A stretch of DNA of 55,636 nucleotides from Halalkalibacter alkaliphilus (GCF_023555415.1 NZ_JAKRYL010000027.1:1-55636); one strand, 5' to 3'. Positions 17,240-25,802 are shown, counted from the first letter of the stretch. A program made the numbers and translations. The notes: generated by a model from the letters alone, not told the origin.

Positions 17240-18295
17240 ATGATGAATTCTCTGCTAAAAGAAGTAGGTCGTGGTAAAAGAGGCTCTAGGGATTTAACGT
17301 ATGATGAAAGTGTTCAGGCAGCGGAGTTGATTTTAAACGGAGCGGCTACACCTGCTCAAATTGGTGCTTTCCTCATTGCAGAACGAATTAAAATGTCATC
17401 GCCAGAAGAAATAAAGGCCTTTATTGACGTATGTCGATCAAAAAGCAAGATCCACCCCATTCCTGGAGGATTAGATTGTGCTGGACCGTATGATGGAAGA
17501 AAGAAATCTTTTTATTCCACTTTACCTACAGCATTTGTCCTATGTGCGAGTGGGGTACCCGTAACATTGCACAGCAGTCCATCCCTTCCGCCAAAAAATG
17601 GCTTAACTTTATATGATTTATTGAAAGGATTAGAGGTTGCTTCTGAACAATTGGACATAACATCTTTACTTAAAGCCGCAGAACAAACTGGATTTTTGTT
17701 TATCCCTACAGAAAAATGGTGTCACCCCTTAGCTCAATTACGACCAATCCGAACAGAGCTTGGAATGAGGACGTTGTTAAATACGGTTGAAAAATTACTC
17801 CGACTATCGGACGCACCTTTTATGACACTAGGTATCTATCATGGAACCATCATTGACAAAGTAGTTGAAGTTCTGCGCCGAACAAGTGTCGAAAAGGGGC
17901 TTGTTATTCAAGGTTTAGAAGGCTCAGATGATATATCAGTTGAACGTATTACGCGGGTGCATTGGGTTACAAAAGAAGAAACAACACAATTGATCATCGA
18001 TCCTGAAGTGATGGAATTACAAGTTCATTATCCTGACATTCAGTGGTCACTAAAACACCAATGCGACATAATTTTATCTGTCTTACAAGGAAAAGCCGAT
18101 CTTCCCTATATTAATACGGTTCTCTTGAATGCAGGCGTACGTATTTGGCTTTGTGGAAATGCCCGGTCAATTGAAGAAGGAATCTACCAAGCAAAGTATA
18201 TAATTGACAACGGTTATGCTTTACAAAAATTTTCATTATGGAAAAACTTGGTGCAAAACAACACTTCTAAAAAAGTTATTATTTCATTACAATAA
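17240..18295 (+). CDS. TrpD2/YbiB-like anthranilate phosphoribosyltransferase homologue
   Basis: A roughly 351-residue protein of the glycosyltransferase family 3 / TrpD2 (YbiB) type. LTYDESVQAAELILNGAATPAQIGAFLIAERIK (about residues 17-49) is the helical N-terminal domain of this fold. LDCAGPYDGRKKSFYSTLPTAFVLCASGVPVTLHSS corresponds to the phosphoribosyl-binding region, but the canonical glycine-rich GTGGD of TrpD is replaced by DCAGPYDGRK, so tryptophan synthesis is unlikely. YbiB relatives bind nucleic acid. ATG 17240 is preferred: GAGGAGG sits inside the ANTAR stop region, so the two genes are tightly coupled. Its role in this unit is unknown. Confidence 0.75.
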   Translation: MMNSLLKEVGRGKRGSRDLTYDESVQAAELILNGAATPAQIGAFLIAERIKMSSPEEIKAFIDVCRSKSKIHPIPGGLDCAGPYDGRKKSFYSTLPTAFVLCASGVPVTLHSSPSLPPKNGLTLYDLLKGLEVASEQLDITSLLKAAEQTGFLFIPTEKWCHPLAQLRPIRTELGMRTLLNTVEKLLRLSDAPFMTLGIYHGTIIDKVVEVLRRTSVEKGLVIQGLEGSDDISVERITRVHWVTKEETTQLIIDPEVMELQVHYPDIQWSLKHQCDIILSVLQGKADLPYINTVLLNAGVRIWLCGNARSIEEGIYQAKYIIDNGYALQKFSLWKNLVQNNTSKKVIISLQ

Positions 18296-18452
18296 GAGCT
18301 CTAACTACCAACAATAACACCTTACCATCATCCTAGATAAATAATATATATGTAAAGGTGCATGACCCCAACTTAACTGCATACAGAGAGAAAATCTTAT
18401 ATAATTAGACTCCATTTTTTTACTGTAGATAGTTTCAGAGGGGTCTGCCTCC

Positions 18453-19214
18453 TTAGAAATTCGACTTAGACTGTCCTCCATCTACATTTATGGTTGCACC
18501 TACAACCCAGCTTGCTTTTTCAGAGGCTAAAAATGTTACAACATTAGCTACTTCATCTGCTGTACCAAATCGTCCTGCAGGAATTTCATCTTGAACAAAT
18601 TTGTTTATTTTTTCTGGATTTTCATCTAATCTTCTTTGCCAGTTTCCCGACGGGTGTAAGATTGAACCAGGTGCCACTCCATTAACGCGGACCCCATCCT
18701 TTATAGCTTCATCAGCTAATGCTTTTGTGAAGCTTATCATTGCGGCCTTTGCGCTGTTGTATGTTACTTTACCACCTGCTTCTCTCCCAAAGATAGAAGA
18801 TATATTAATAATGCTTCCAGCTTGTTTTTCTTTTAAATAAGGCAGAACAAGCTTACTAAAATGCACAGCAGAGAAATAGTTTAATTCAAACGCTTCATGA
18901 AATAATTCAAGTTTCGTTTCAGCTGTAGTTGAACCATTGCTTCCTCCTACATTATTAATAAGGATATCAATTGTTCCATAGGTGTCTAATACTTTTTCAA
19001 TAACTTGTTCTCTTTCAATTTCTATTGTCATATCCGCCTGAATTGTTATAATGTTTTCTTTTAACTTTGCTTGTACATCATTCAGTGCTTCTTTCCCCCT
19101 TGCTACAATCGCCACTTTTGCTCCTTCTTTATGAAAAGCGGAAGCAATTGCATAACCGATACCTTTCGAACCTCCCGTAACAAGAACTACTTTATTTGTT
19201 AACTGCAAATCCAT
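18453..19214 (-). CDS. SDR-family oxidoreductase
   Basis: A 253-residue classical short-chain dehydrogenase: cofactor loop TGGSKGIG (about residues 14-21), NNVGG (about 89-93), and a Ser...Tyr-x3-Lys triad in NISSIFGREAGGKVTYNSAKAAM, with the usual VAPGSILHP and C-terminal NVDGG. ARGKEAL after the second strand suggests NADP(H) preference. It sits 15 bp downstream of mutY on the same strand. Substrate not predictable. Confidence 0.88.
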   Translation of the reverse strand: MDLQLTNKVVLVTGGSKGIGYAIASAFHKEGAKVAIVARGKEALNDVQAKLKENIITIQADMTIEIEREQVIEKVLDTYGTIDILINNVGGSNGSTTAETKLELFHEAFELNYFSAVHFSKLVLPYLKEKQAGSIINISSIFGREAGGKVTYNSAKAAMISFTKALADEAIKDGVRVNGVAPGSILHPSGNWQRRLDENPEKINKFVQDEIPAGRFGTADEVANVVTFLASEKASWVVGATINVDGGQSKSNF

Positions 19215-19228
19215 TAGGATCCCTCCAT

Positions 19229-20299
19229 TTACAATAACGATTTCTGAATTATTTTCTGATGCGAAACGGGAAACGCATACTTTTCAATTTCTTTTATTGA
19301 AATCCACCTTCTTGTAGCTTGTCCTCCATCGGGTTGACCACTTACTTGACCTTCATAAACAGTTATATTCCATATCAGATGGGAAAAAACATGTTCAACC
19401 TTTTGGATTTGTTCACCCAATTCAACTTGTATATCATAAACTTTCATAAATTGCTCTTCCACAGACAATTGATCTGCGACTTCAAAATTAGGAAATTGCC
19501 AAAGCCTAGCTAATAAGCCTGTTTCCGGTCGTTTTTCAATCATTACTTCTCCACGCTCATTACGAAGAACTACTGCTGCCATTTGCTTCGACGTTTGTTT
19601 TTTCTTTTTGGACTTTATCGGGAGTTCCTCTTGTTTTCCTTGATCATATGCCCGGCAGTGCTCCCTCACTGGGCAAAGTAAACAACCTGGAGAAGTAGGA
19701 GTACAAATAAGCGCACCTAACTCCATTAAACCTTGATTAAATGAAGATGGATCTTCCTTGGAAACAAGATCATATAAAATTTTTTCAAATAGTTTTCTCG
19801 TCGATGCCTTCGCAATATCTTCATCAACCAGTAATACTCTAGAAAGGACTCGCATTACGTTTCCATCTACAGCAGGCTCTGGCTTACCGTAAGCAATACT
19901 TAATACAGCTCCAGCGGTGTAAGGTCCAACTCCTTTTAAAGAAGAAATTTCCTCTCTTGTATTCGGCACCTCACCCTCATACCGCTCAACCACTTCACGA
20001 ACAGCCGTCTGTAAATTACGAACACGAGAGTAATACCCAAGACCTTCCCATGCTTTTAATATTCGATCTTCCTCGGCTTCAGCCAATGCTTCAAGGGTAG
20101 GAAACTCTCTCATAAAAGCATTGTAATATGGGATAACTGTCTCTACTCTTGTTTGCTGCAACATGATTTCTGACACCCAAACTCGATAAGGGTCTTTCGA
20201 TATTCTCCATGGTAGTTCGCGTTGGTTCTCTTGAAACCAACTAACTAACTGATGCTGAAATCCTGTGATGTTAAAATTTCTCAATTGCTTTTGTTCCAA
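19229..20299 (-). CDS. mutY: MutY, A/G-specific adenine DNA glycosylase
   Basis: Removes adenine mispaired with 8-oxoguanine. The HhH-GPD core shows ELPWR, VSEIMLQQTRVETVIPYY (catalytic Glu), SLKGVGPYTAGAVLSIAYGKPEPAVDGNVMRV (HhH plus catalytic Asp), and the 4Fe-4S loop C-x6-C-x2-C-x5-C in CTPTSPGCLLCPVREHC. A C-terminal NUDIX-like domain (about 240-350) recognises 8-oxoG. No good ATG start is visible. TTG 20299 (LEQKQLRNF) lies just past the stop of the upstream gene and is my choice, giving about 356 residues, but the ribosome site is about 14 nt away and the exact start is unsure. Confidence 0.93.
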   Translation of the reverse strand: MEQKQLRNFNITGFQHQLVSWFQENQRELPWRISKDPYRVWVSEIMLQQTRVETVIPYYNAFMREFPTLEALAEAEEDRILKAWEGLGYYSRVRNLQTAVREVVERYEGEVPNTREEISSLKGVGPYTAGAVLSIAYGKPEPAVDGNVMRVLSRVLLVDEDIAKASTRKLFEKILYDLVSKEDPSSFNQGLMELGALICTPTSPGCLLCPVREHCRAYDQGKQEELPIKSKKKKQTSKQMAAVVLRNERGEVMIEKRPETGLLARLWQFPNFEVADQLSVEEQFMKVYDIQVELGEQIQKVEHVFSHLIWNITVYEGQVSGQPDGGQATRRWISIKEIEKYAFPVSHQKIIQKSLL

Positions 20300-20309
20300 T
20301 GTAAAATCA

Positions 20310-20618
20310 CTATTCCTTCCTTTGAAAAGCCCAGCAGTGTATTTTATCTGCTCCGCCTTCAATTAATGGGACCATCTTGCTGAAGATCGGATGTTCTTTT
20401 GAGCGACGTAGCTTTTTTAAAATTTGGTAATGCGAAGTCGTTGGAACTTCATACATCTCTACATAAAGATGTGGCTGATCGTCGGCGATATACCACTGAA
20501 TATTTGTTGCTTCAAAATCGGGAAGTACATCCATAATCTCTTTCATTGTTTGCTCATATTCACTAATGCAATTTTTATTCACTTTATATTCCATAAAAAT
20601 CTGTAAAGGTTTCGTCAT
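20310..20618 (-). CDS. Uncharacterised 102-residue protein, possible dimeric alpha-beta barrel
   Basis: Soluble small protein MTKPLQIFMEYKVNKNCISEYE with GGGGAG 10 nt upstream of ATG 20618. The alternation of strands and helices (FMEYKV..., IQWYIADDQPHLYVEMYEV..., HCWAFQ) resembles dimeric ferredoxin-like proteins of the NIPSNAP/antibiotic monooxygenase type, but I do not recognise a family motif. It ends 10 bp before mutY and is divergent from yfhP. No function assigned. Confidence 0.75.
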   Translation of the reverse strand: MTKPLQIFMEYKVNKNCISEYEQTMKEIMDVLPDFEATNIQWYIADDQPHLYVEMYEVPTTSHYQILKKLRRSKEHPIFSKMVPLIEGGADKIHCWAFQRKE

Positions 20619-20707
20619 TTCTTCCAATCTCCCCTTTTTAAACAGTGTCATTTCGGGTATAAATAAACTATACCATGTTTTAGATCGATAAGGAGGTATC
20701 TCACACG

Positions 20708-21694
20708 ATGGATACAGGTACTCATGTAGTAATGGGCGTTGCTCTCGGTGGATTAGCAACTTTAAGCCCCACAATTGCAAACGACCCATTGCTTCCCACG
20801 TCGGTCATGATAGCTACAATCATCGGCTCTCAAGCACCTGATTTCGACACCGTATTAAAATTACGAAATAATGCTGTATACATACGGAACCATCGTGGAA
20901 TTACACATTCCCTTCCTGCCATCTTTATATGGCCTCTTCTGATTACAAGTGGTATTTTAATTATCACACCAGAAACTAACTGGTCTATCGTCTTGCTTTG
21001 GTCTTTTATTGCGGTTTTTCTTCATGTTTTTGTCGACATATTTAATGCATACGGGACGCAAGCACTTAGACCATTCTCAAACAAATGGATTGCTTTAGGC
21101 ATAATTAACATCTTTGATCCATTTATCTTCTTTAGCCACCTTGTTGCATTTGGTATATGGGGACTTGGGTTAGCGCCACCAGGCCCGACCATCTTGCTCT
21201 TATATTTTGTGTTAATTGGGTATTATATTTGGCGAATTTGGGAGAAGCAACGCGTAGTTAATCACGCAAAGAAATTGCATCCAGATGCTAGTCATGTTTT
21301 TGTCTCTCCTACAATTAGGTGGAATCAGTGGCATGTTGTCATTCGAACTCCTGAGATCATGTTTGTAACAGAGTCTAGAAATCATCACATTGAATATTTT
21401 GAGCAATATTCATTTGATCCAATTCCAGATATTCCAGTTATCAATGCAGCTAGAAAAGATCCAAATTTATCTGCTTTCTTATCCTTTTCTCCTTCATATC
21501 GATGGGAAGTTGAAGATAAGGAAAACGATATTACAGAAGTACGCTTTGTTGATTTACGTTATCGAAGTAAAGGACATTATCCATTTGTAGCAATAGTCCA
21601 GCTTGATGAAGACTTAAATATTTTAAGCTCCTACACCGGTTGGGTATTTAGTGAGGAAACACTTCAAAAGAAATTAAATATTGCTACGGAATAA
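20708..21694 (+). CDS. yfhP: YfhP, YdjM-family membrane-bound metal-dependent hydrolase
   Basis: A 328-residue protein with MDTGTHVVMGVALGG at the N-terminus, SQAPDFDTVLKL, and HRGITHSLP (about residues 60-68). These metal-binding His/Asp residues are typical of the YdjM/DUF457 family. Three or four TM segments follow (about 75-95, 98-118, 135-155, 160-180), then a soluble C-terminal half. AAGGAGGTATCTCACACG precedes the ATG. B. subtilis yfhP has the same neighbours (mutY). The physiological substrate is not known. Confidence 0.87.
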   Translation: MDTGTHVVMGVALGGLATLSPTIANDPLLPTSVMIATIIGSQAPDFDTVLKLRNNAVYIRNHRGITHSLPAIFIWPLLITSGILIITPETNWSIVLLWSFIAVFLHVFVDIFNAYGTQALRPFSNKWIALGIINIFDPFIFFSHLVAFGIWGLGLAPPGPTILLLYFVLIGYYIWRIWEKQRVVNHAKKLHPDASHVFVSPTIRWNQWHVVIRTPEIMFVTESRNHHIEYFEQYSFDPIPDIPVINAARKDPNLSAFLSFSPSYRWEVEDKENDITEVRFVDLRYRSKGHYPFVAIVQLDEDLNILSSYTGWVFSEETLQKKLNIATE

Positions 21695-21696
21695 AA

Positions 21697-21751
21697 AAAG
21701 AGGCGTTGTCCCATACAGGTCAAAAATAGACCTTTCGGGATAACCCTCTTT
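21697..21751. terminator. Bidirectional terminator between yfhP and yfhJ
   Basis: AAAGAGG ... CCTCTTT closes a long stem including TTGTCCC/GGGATAA and AGGTC/GACCT around AAAAATA. It overlaps the yfhJ stop codon. Confidence 0.75.
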
Positions 21752-22016
21752 AATGCTTCCTCTCGTCGTCTTTATTCAAATGAGAAAATTTTTCTTTGCT
21801 TGGGTTGTATTTATGTAAAAAAGGTCCATATTGGCTGATCCATTTAGTGACTATCTTTTCTGTTTGATCCTGCCCTTGGTAAGACCATCCACCTTTAGCA
21901 CGAGTTGTTTCAAAATCTTCCCACAAACTTTCGACCCACGTTCTTGCTTGTGATACTGTAATATTTGAATTTACAGCTAATAGCTGTTCGGTTAATCGTT
22001 GAAATCTGTCCTCCAC
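21750..22016 (-). CDS. yfhJ: YfhJ, WVELL-family protein
   Basis: An 88-residue protein matching B. subtilis YfhJ: FQRLTEQLLAVN, QARTWVESLWEDFETTRAKGG (the WVELL motif, here WVESL), TEKIVTKWISQYGPFLHKY and a polar end. GTG 22016 is the start, with AAGGAGG seven bases upstream. Function unknown. In B. subtilis it lies beside sspK and is sporulation associated. Confidence 0.88.
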   Translation of the reverse strand: MEDRFQRLTEQLLAVNSNITVSQARTWVESLWEDFETTRAKGGWSYQGQDQTEKIVTKWISQYGPFLHKYNPSKEKFSHLNKDDERKH

Positions 22017-22107
22017 ACCATTTCCTCCTTTGACAAAGTTTACGTCTCATAACTTATTTGTGTGTGTTAATAATACTACTGAACACGTTGGAAAGGGGGG
22101 TCCACCA

Positions 22108-22266
22108 ATGCGAAACAAAGCAAAAGGCTTTCCAAACCATATTAAGTTCGAGGGGAATTCACCAAAAGACATTAGAAACAAAAATGAATCCAAACGTGCA
22201 GATTTAAGCATTAATACGAGACCTAGAGATCGCATGAGAACTACTGATGGTGATACGAACAATTAA
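22108..22266 (+). CDS. sspK: SspK, small acid-soluble spore protein K
   Basis: A 52-residue basic, hydrophilic protein: MRNKAKGFPNHIKFEGNSP ... SKRADLSINTRPRDRMRTT. It matches SspK (NKEKGFP..., ASKRADGSINTHPQERM), a minor spore-core protein. ATG 22108 follows a strong GAAAGGGGGG site. Divergent from yfhJ. Confidence 0.9.
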   Translation: MRNKAKGFPNHIKFEGNSPKDIRNKNESKRADLSINTRPRDRMRTTDGDTNN

Positions 22267-22326
22267 TTAAATTTGTGATTAAATAATGAGTTTAATTACA
22301 ACCAACGTTTCTGGAGGTGCCAACCT

Positions 22327-22491
22327 ATGGGTAAGAGGAGTATGAATTTCCAAGCTGGACACGAATATAAAAGTCCATTTGACTCACCTCGTGCAAGTCC
22401 AAAGCACGCTTCTAAACAAATAGGCGGGGAAACTCAAATGAGTCAAACCGATATTAAAGTTCGATTACACAGAAAAGCAGAAACAAGATAA
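22327..22491 (+). CDS. YpzG-like small protein
   Basis: A 54-residue basic protein (MGKRSMNFQAGHEYKSPFDS) with SPFDSPRASPKHASKQIGGETQMSQ-type sequence, similar to the YpzG family of tiny Bacillus proteins (PRANPKH..QVNGETQ). TGGAGGTG lies 7-8 nt before ATG. It follows sspK by 60 bp and may be co-transcribed with it in the forespore. Function unknown; family call moderate. Confidence 0.65.
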   Translation: MGKRSMNFQAGHEYKSPFDSPRASPKHASKQIGGETQMSQTDIKVRLHRKAETR

Positions 22492-22514
22492 TTCACAGTT
22501 AGAAGGGGAAGAAA

Positions 22515-22841
22515 TTACTCTTCTCCTTCTTTTTTAACAAGTAATGAAATAGGAACAGCCTCTAGATTTGTTTGATTATCCCTGTAACCCCACGCAAAAT
22601 AGCCATTCATATAAGAAATTTGAAACGAGGATCCCCCTTCAATTTCATAAGTCTTTCCCGGTTCAAAATCTTCCGGATTTAATAAATAAGCTTTCGCTAA
22701 AAGTACACGGCGCTCATATACAGCAAATTCACTTGACATTCCTAATTGTTCTGCTTTTTTTGCCTTTTCATTTAATCGTGCGATTTCAGTTCGTAGTTCA
22801 TATTCTGTCATTTGGCTAAATCTTTTTTGTTGTTGTTCCAT
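22515..22841 (-). CDS. yfhH: YfhH, DUF1811 protein
   Basis: A 108-residue protein matching B. subtilis YfhH: RFSQMTEYELRTEIARLNEKAKKAEQLGM, then AKAYLLNPEDFEPGKTYEIEG, and SYMNGYFAWGYR. The first half is helical, the second an SH3-like small beta domain. It lies beside recX as in B. subtilis, 60 bp downstream on the same strand. Function unknown. Confidence 0.92.
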   Translation of the reverse strand: MEQQQKRFSQMTEYELRTEIARLNEKAKKAEQLGMSSEFAVYERRVLLAKAYLLNPEDFEPGKTYEIEGGSSFQISYMNGYFAWGYRDNQTNLEAVPISLLVKKEGEE

Positions 22842-22900
22842 ATTTACTATGTCCCTCCCGTTTCTCCTTTATTATAGTTGAATCTAACCCGACAAGAGAA

Positions 22901-23713
22901 TTAATTCTCTCCTTCACTTATATATTGTTCAATTACATCCATTGGAAATCCTTTGCGAAACAGTTGCTGTTTCAACCGTTGCTCATATTCCCACCCAGTA
23001 AATTTCCCTTCAAGCTTTCTTTTCATCTTATTACCCTGAAAACAAATCGCTTCCCACTCTTCAGTAAACTCCTCAGGAAAATCAACTAACTGAAGTGCTT
23101 CTACAATAACCCTCTGTGAATAACCTTTTGTAACCAGCTGATTGGAAAGTTTTTCCTTAAAAGCTTTGCTACTTACTTTGCCGCTTTTCTTTGATTGCTG
23201 TTTTTCTAACCAAGTTACGATCTTTTCCTTTTGTACTTCTTCAGAAAAAGATGCCATTGCTGCTTCAATGACTGCATCGTCCACACCTTTTTGCAAGAGC
23301 TCTTGCTTAAGTTTTAAAGGACCTTTCATTAATGTTAGTTGCTTTGACCTAATATAAGCCTTCGCAAATTCCTCATCATTCAAGAATCCCTGTTGAAGTA
23401 ATTCATTTATCACTTCATTAATATGCTTTTGCTCTTTTTCTTTTTTCTCTAAATACTGTTTCATCTCATGAACAGATCGCATACGGTAAGAGAGGAAATT
23501 TATAGCTAGGTTATACGTTTTTTTCTTTTCATCTTCATCAATTAATTGTATTAACGTACTCTCATCGATTTCAAGACCTTTCGTTAAACGGTGCTTGATT
23601 AATAGATCCTCATCAACACTAAGAGCATATTCTACAGACTGACCTTTCGTTAAAAATACGTTATATCGACTTTTATTTCGTTTCTGAATTTCAATTTTGG
23701 CTATAACTGCCAA
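22901..23713 (-). CDS. recX: RecX, modulator of RecA
   Basis: A 270-residue RecX, which binds RecA filaments and regulates recombination. Three-helix repeats are visible: NFLSYRMRSVHEMKQYLEKKE, INELLQQGFLNDEEFAKAYIRSKQLTLMKGPLKLKQELLQKG, and a third C-terminal set ending EQRLKQQLFRKGFPMDVIEQYI. This long form is typical of Bacillus. The start is TTG 23713 behind GGGGGTG. Divergent from yfhF. Confidence 0.92.
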   Translation of the reverse strand: MAVIAKIEIQKRNKSRYNVFLTKGQSVEYALSVDEDLLIKHRLTKGLEIDESTLIQLIDEDEKKKTYNLAINFLSYRMRSVHEMKQYLEKKEKEQKHINEVINELLQQGFLNDEEFAKAYIRSKQLTLMKGPLKLKQELLQKGVDDAVIEAAMASFSEEVQKEKIVTWLEKQQSKKSGKVSSKAFKEKLSNQLVTKGYSQRVIVEALQLVDFPEEFTEEWEAICFQGNKMKRKLEGKFTGWEYEQRLKQQLFRKGFPMDVIEQYISEGEN

Positions 23714-23827
23714 TATTCTTCACCCCCAACTAGACTGCTAAAACTTTTGCCAAACATTCCCGATTACACGTAAACTAAACATAATATCAACGAAATAAAT
23801 TCATTTATTACAGGGAGGGTAACGGGT

Positions 23828-24736
23828 ATGAATGTTGTGATTGCAGGTGGTACAGGATTTATTGGTAAGAAGCTAACTGACTTATTAATTAAACAAGGTC
23901 ATTCCATTTTCATTTTAACAAGAGATGCCTCTAATAAACCAGTCAAATCCTCTGTCCAATATATAGAGTGGCTTCATAAAGATGCAAAGCCTGAAGAAAA
24001 TTTAGATCAGGTCGACGCTGTGATTAACCTTGCAGGGGAATCAATTGGCTCAGGAAGGTGGACACATCAAAGAAAGAAAAAGATTCTCCAAAGTAGACTT
24101 GATTCTACACGAGCCATCATTAACCTCATTGAACAATTGTCAAACAAACCAAAGGTACTTGTAAACGCCTCAGCCATTGGTTTTTATGGCAACTCATTAA
24201 ACAAAACCTTTACAGAGAGATCTGAACCTAGTGAAAATAACTTTCTTTCTGAGGTTGTAACAAAATGGGAAAATGAAGCTGAAAAAGCCTCTAAATACGG
24301 AGTCCGTGTAGTCTTTTGCAGGCTAGGTGTAGTGTTAGATCCAAATGAAGGTGCCCTAAACCGTATGCTCCTTCCTTATCAATTCTTTATAGGCGGCCCA
24401 CTCGGCACTGGCAAGCAGTGGTTAAGCTGGATTCATATTGACGATGCCATTCGTATGTTTTCATTTGCAGTCTGTCAATCAGATATAGTTGGAGCATTTA
24501 ACGTAACAGCTCCTTCTCCTAGTCAAATGAATGAATTTGGTAAGACATTAGCTGGCGTTCTAAAACGACCGTACTATTTCCCTACCCCTTCATTTGCATT
24601 ACGGCTACTATTAGGTGAAATGAGTACTCTTGTTTTGGACGGGCAAAAAGTAATACCTCAAAAAGCTATTTCACAAAACTATTCATACTTATTTCCTACT
24701 CTGCCTTCTGCTTTAGAAGACCTTTTAAAAAAATAA
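23828..24736 (+). CDS. yfhF: YfhF, TIGR01777-family NAD(P)-binding epimerase
   Basis: A 302-residue extended SDR protein of the SDR39U1 group. The cofactor loop is VIAGGTGFIGKKLT (about residues 4-17), followed by VDAVINLAGESIGSGRWT, NASAIGFYGN, and RLGVVLDPNEGALNRMLLPYQFFIGGPLGTGKQWLSWIHIDD. The last is diagnostic of the family. B. subtilis yfhF has the same neighbours (recX, yfhE). The reaction is not known. Confidence 0.92.
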   Translation: MNVVIAGGTGFIGKKLTDLLIKQGHSIFILTRDASNKPVKSSVQYIEWLHKDAKPEENLDQVDAVINLAGESIGSGRWTHQRKKKILQSRLDSTRAIINLIEQLSNKPKVLVNASAIGFYGNSLNKTFTERSEPSENNFLSEVVTKWENEAEKASKYGVRVVFCRLGVVLDPNEGALNRMLLPYQFFIGGPLGTGKQWLSWIHIDDAIRMFSFAVCQSDIVGAFNVTAPSPSQMNEFGKTLAGVLKRPYYFPTPSFALRLLLGEMSTLVLDGQKVIPQKAISQNYSYLFPTLPSALEDLLKK

Positions 24737-24913
24737 CAAAATGGTAGATTTTTTCACGAAAAATTTATAAAAAATAGGTATCTTTTTTCGAAAAAAACAT
24801 TTAATATATAGAAGGATTCAAGAGTAAATGAGCGAATTATAGTCTTAACAGTTTGTTTCATCAACATAAACACACTAGAATCCCCTATATCGCTTAATAA
24901 ACGATTAAATAAG

Positions 24914-25047
24914 CATTGGGAAGGCAATTGGTGCGCCACCAGCTATGCTGGTTCTAGTGGGTTCGATTCCCACCCCGAATTTGATACGCAACATTATTAA
25001 ATTCGAGGGTGGAACGATTCTGCCCTCATCAAAAAGGAGGGCTTTTT
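24914..25047 (+). promoter_or_regulatory. tRNA-like / T-box-like attenuator leader of the GNAT gene
   Basis: 24914-24980 resembles a cloverleaf. The D-arm is GGC-AATTGGTGC-GCC, and a T-arm GTGGG-TTCGATT-CCCAC has a perfect 7-nt T-loop. The acceptor-like stem has five pairs. The anticodon arm is collapsed to six pairs with a TAT loop. Then AGGGTGGAAC (25006-25015) matches the first ten bases of the T-box. GAGGG (25005-25009) can pair with CCCTC (25023-25027), or CCCTC can pair with GAGGGC (25037-25042) to make a terminator with five T that also hides the ribosome site. CCCCGAATTT (24973-24982) can in turn pair with 24999-25009. No standard T-box stem I or specifier loop is visible. Confidence 0.5.
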
Positions 25048-25602
25048 GTGATTTTAAAAAAACGAGACGTCGCAGATTGTCATGCTTTGTTCGAATTGTT
25101 AGTGGACCCGGCCGTGTTTCCATATGTTCGTCAGAAGGCACATTCATATGATGAATTTGTGTTCTTAACAAAACAGACAATTGAAGCAGAAGAACGCGGC
25201 GAACTCATCTCCCGCACAATTGTTGATGAGTGGGGCGCACCAATTGGCACCATTAACTTATTTGATATTTCCAATCAAAGCGGATTCTTAGGGACATGGA
25301 TTGGGAAACCATACTTTGGAAAAGGGTATAATAAAGTAGCTAAAGATGCATTCTTTGAAGAGCTCTTCTTCTCTTGTGATATCCAAACAGTTTTTATGCG
25401 GATTCGAAAAGAAAATGTAAGGTCATATATGGCCGCAAATAAGTTACCTTACTGTACACTCGCTAATGAATTTAGACGAGATGTTTACGAGCAAATTAAC
25501 GAAAAGGAAGACGTCTATAACCTTTTTCAAATTGAAAAAGACCAATATCATCTTCATTTAATGAGAACAATGCAAGATGAACTAGAAATAAAAGAAGCAT
25601 AA
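25048..25602 (+). CDS. GNAT-family acetyltransferase (RimJ/RimL-like)
   Basis: A 184-residue acetyltransferase (MILKKRDVADCHALFELL). The middle has LGTWIGKPYFGKGYNKVAKDAFFEELF (about residues 92-118), the acetyl-CoA-binding region of RimJ/RimL-type GNATs, and RIRKENVRSYMAANKLPY, the usual R-x2-N-x2-S motif of that group. The start is GTG 25048: AAGGAGG is 6-7 nt away and lies inside the leader's terminator stem, so translation and termination are linked. The acceptor could be a protein N-terminus, small amine or aminoacyl-tRNA; the sequence does not decide. Confidence 0.82.
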   Translation: MILKKRDVADCHALFELLVDPAVFPYVRQKAHSYDEFVFLTKQTIEAEERGELISRTIVDEWGAPIGTINLFDISNQSGFLGTWIGKPYFGKGYNKVAKDAFFEELFFSCDIQTVFMRIRKENVRSYMAANKLPYCTLANEFRRDVYEQINEKEDVYNLFQIEKDQYHLHLMRTMQDELEIKEA

Positions 25603-25665
25603 TTGCGATTAACTTTCATTATTTTGTCCATACTGGTATTAACCTTTTAGAAAGTGGTGGTCAGT

Positions 25666-25785
25666 ATGGAAAGTAGAAAACGTCGAGCTCAAGAAGAGCG
25701 AAGCACATTGCGTAAAGCCCAAGAGGTTCGTTATGGATCAGAATTTAGAGCTGCTGATCGCGCTGCAAATAGAAGTAAATCGTAA
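25666..25785 (+). CDS. yfhE: YfhE-like small basic protein
   Basis: A 39-residue polar protein (MESRKRRAQEERSTLRKAQE) continuing VRYGSEFRAADRAANRSKS. B. subtilis yfhE encodes a similar tiny basic protein (STQEVLY..EFK.ADRA) beside yfhF. A GTGGTGG site precedes the ATG and a terminator follows. Likely spore associated, by context only. Confidence 0.6.
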   Translation: MESRKRRAQEERSTLRKAQEVRYGSEFRAADRAANRSKS

Positions 25786-25802
25786 TTAAATAATGATCAT
25801 TT

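Noticed and set aside
17240-18295. TrpD2-like gene considered as trpD for tryptophan synthesis
   Set aside because: The phosphoribosyl-binding GTGGD motif is not kept and no other trp genes are present.
24914-24980. tRNA-like region considered as a functional tRNA gene
   Set aside because: Anticodon arm is collapsed to a 3-nt loop, U33 is absent, the acceptor stem has two mismatches and there is no CCA end.
24905-25180. Minus-strand 91-codon frame across the GNAT leader
   Set aside because: It covers the structured leader and the GNAT 5' end in antisense, with no homology-like motif.
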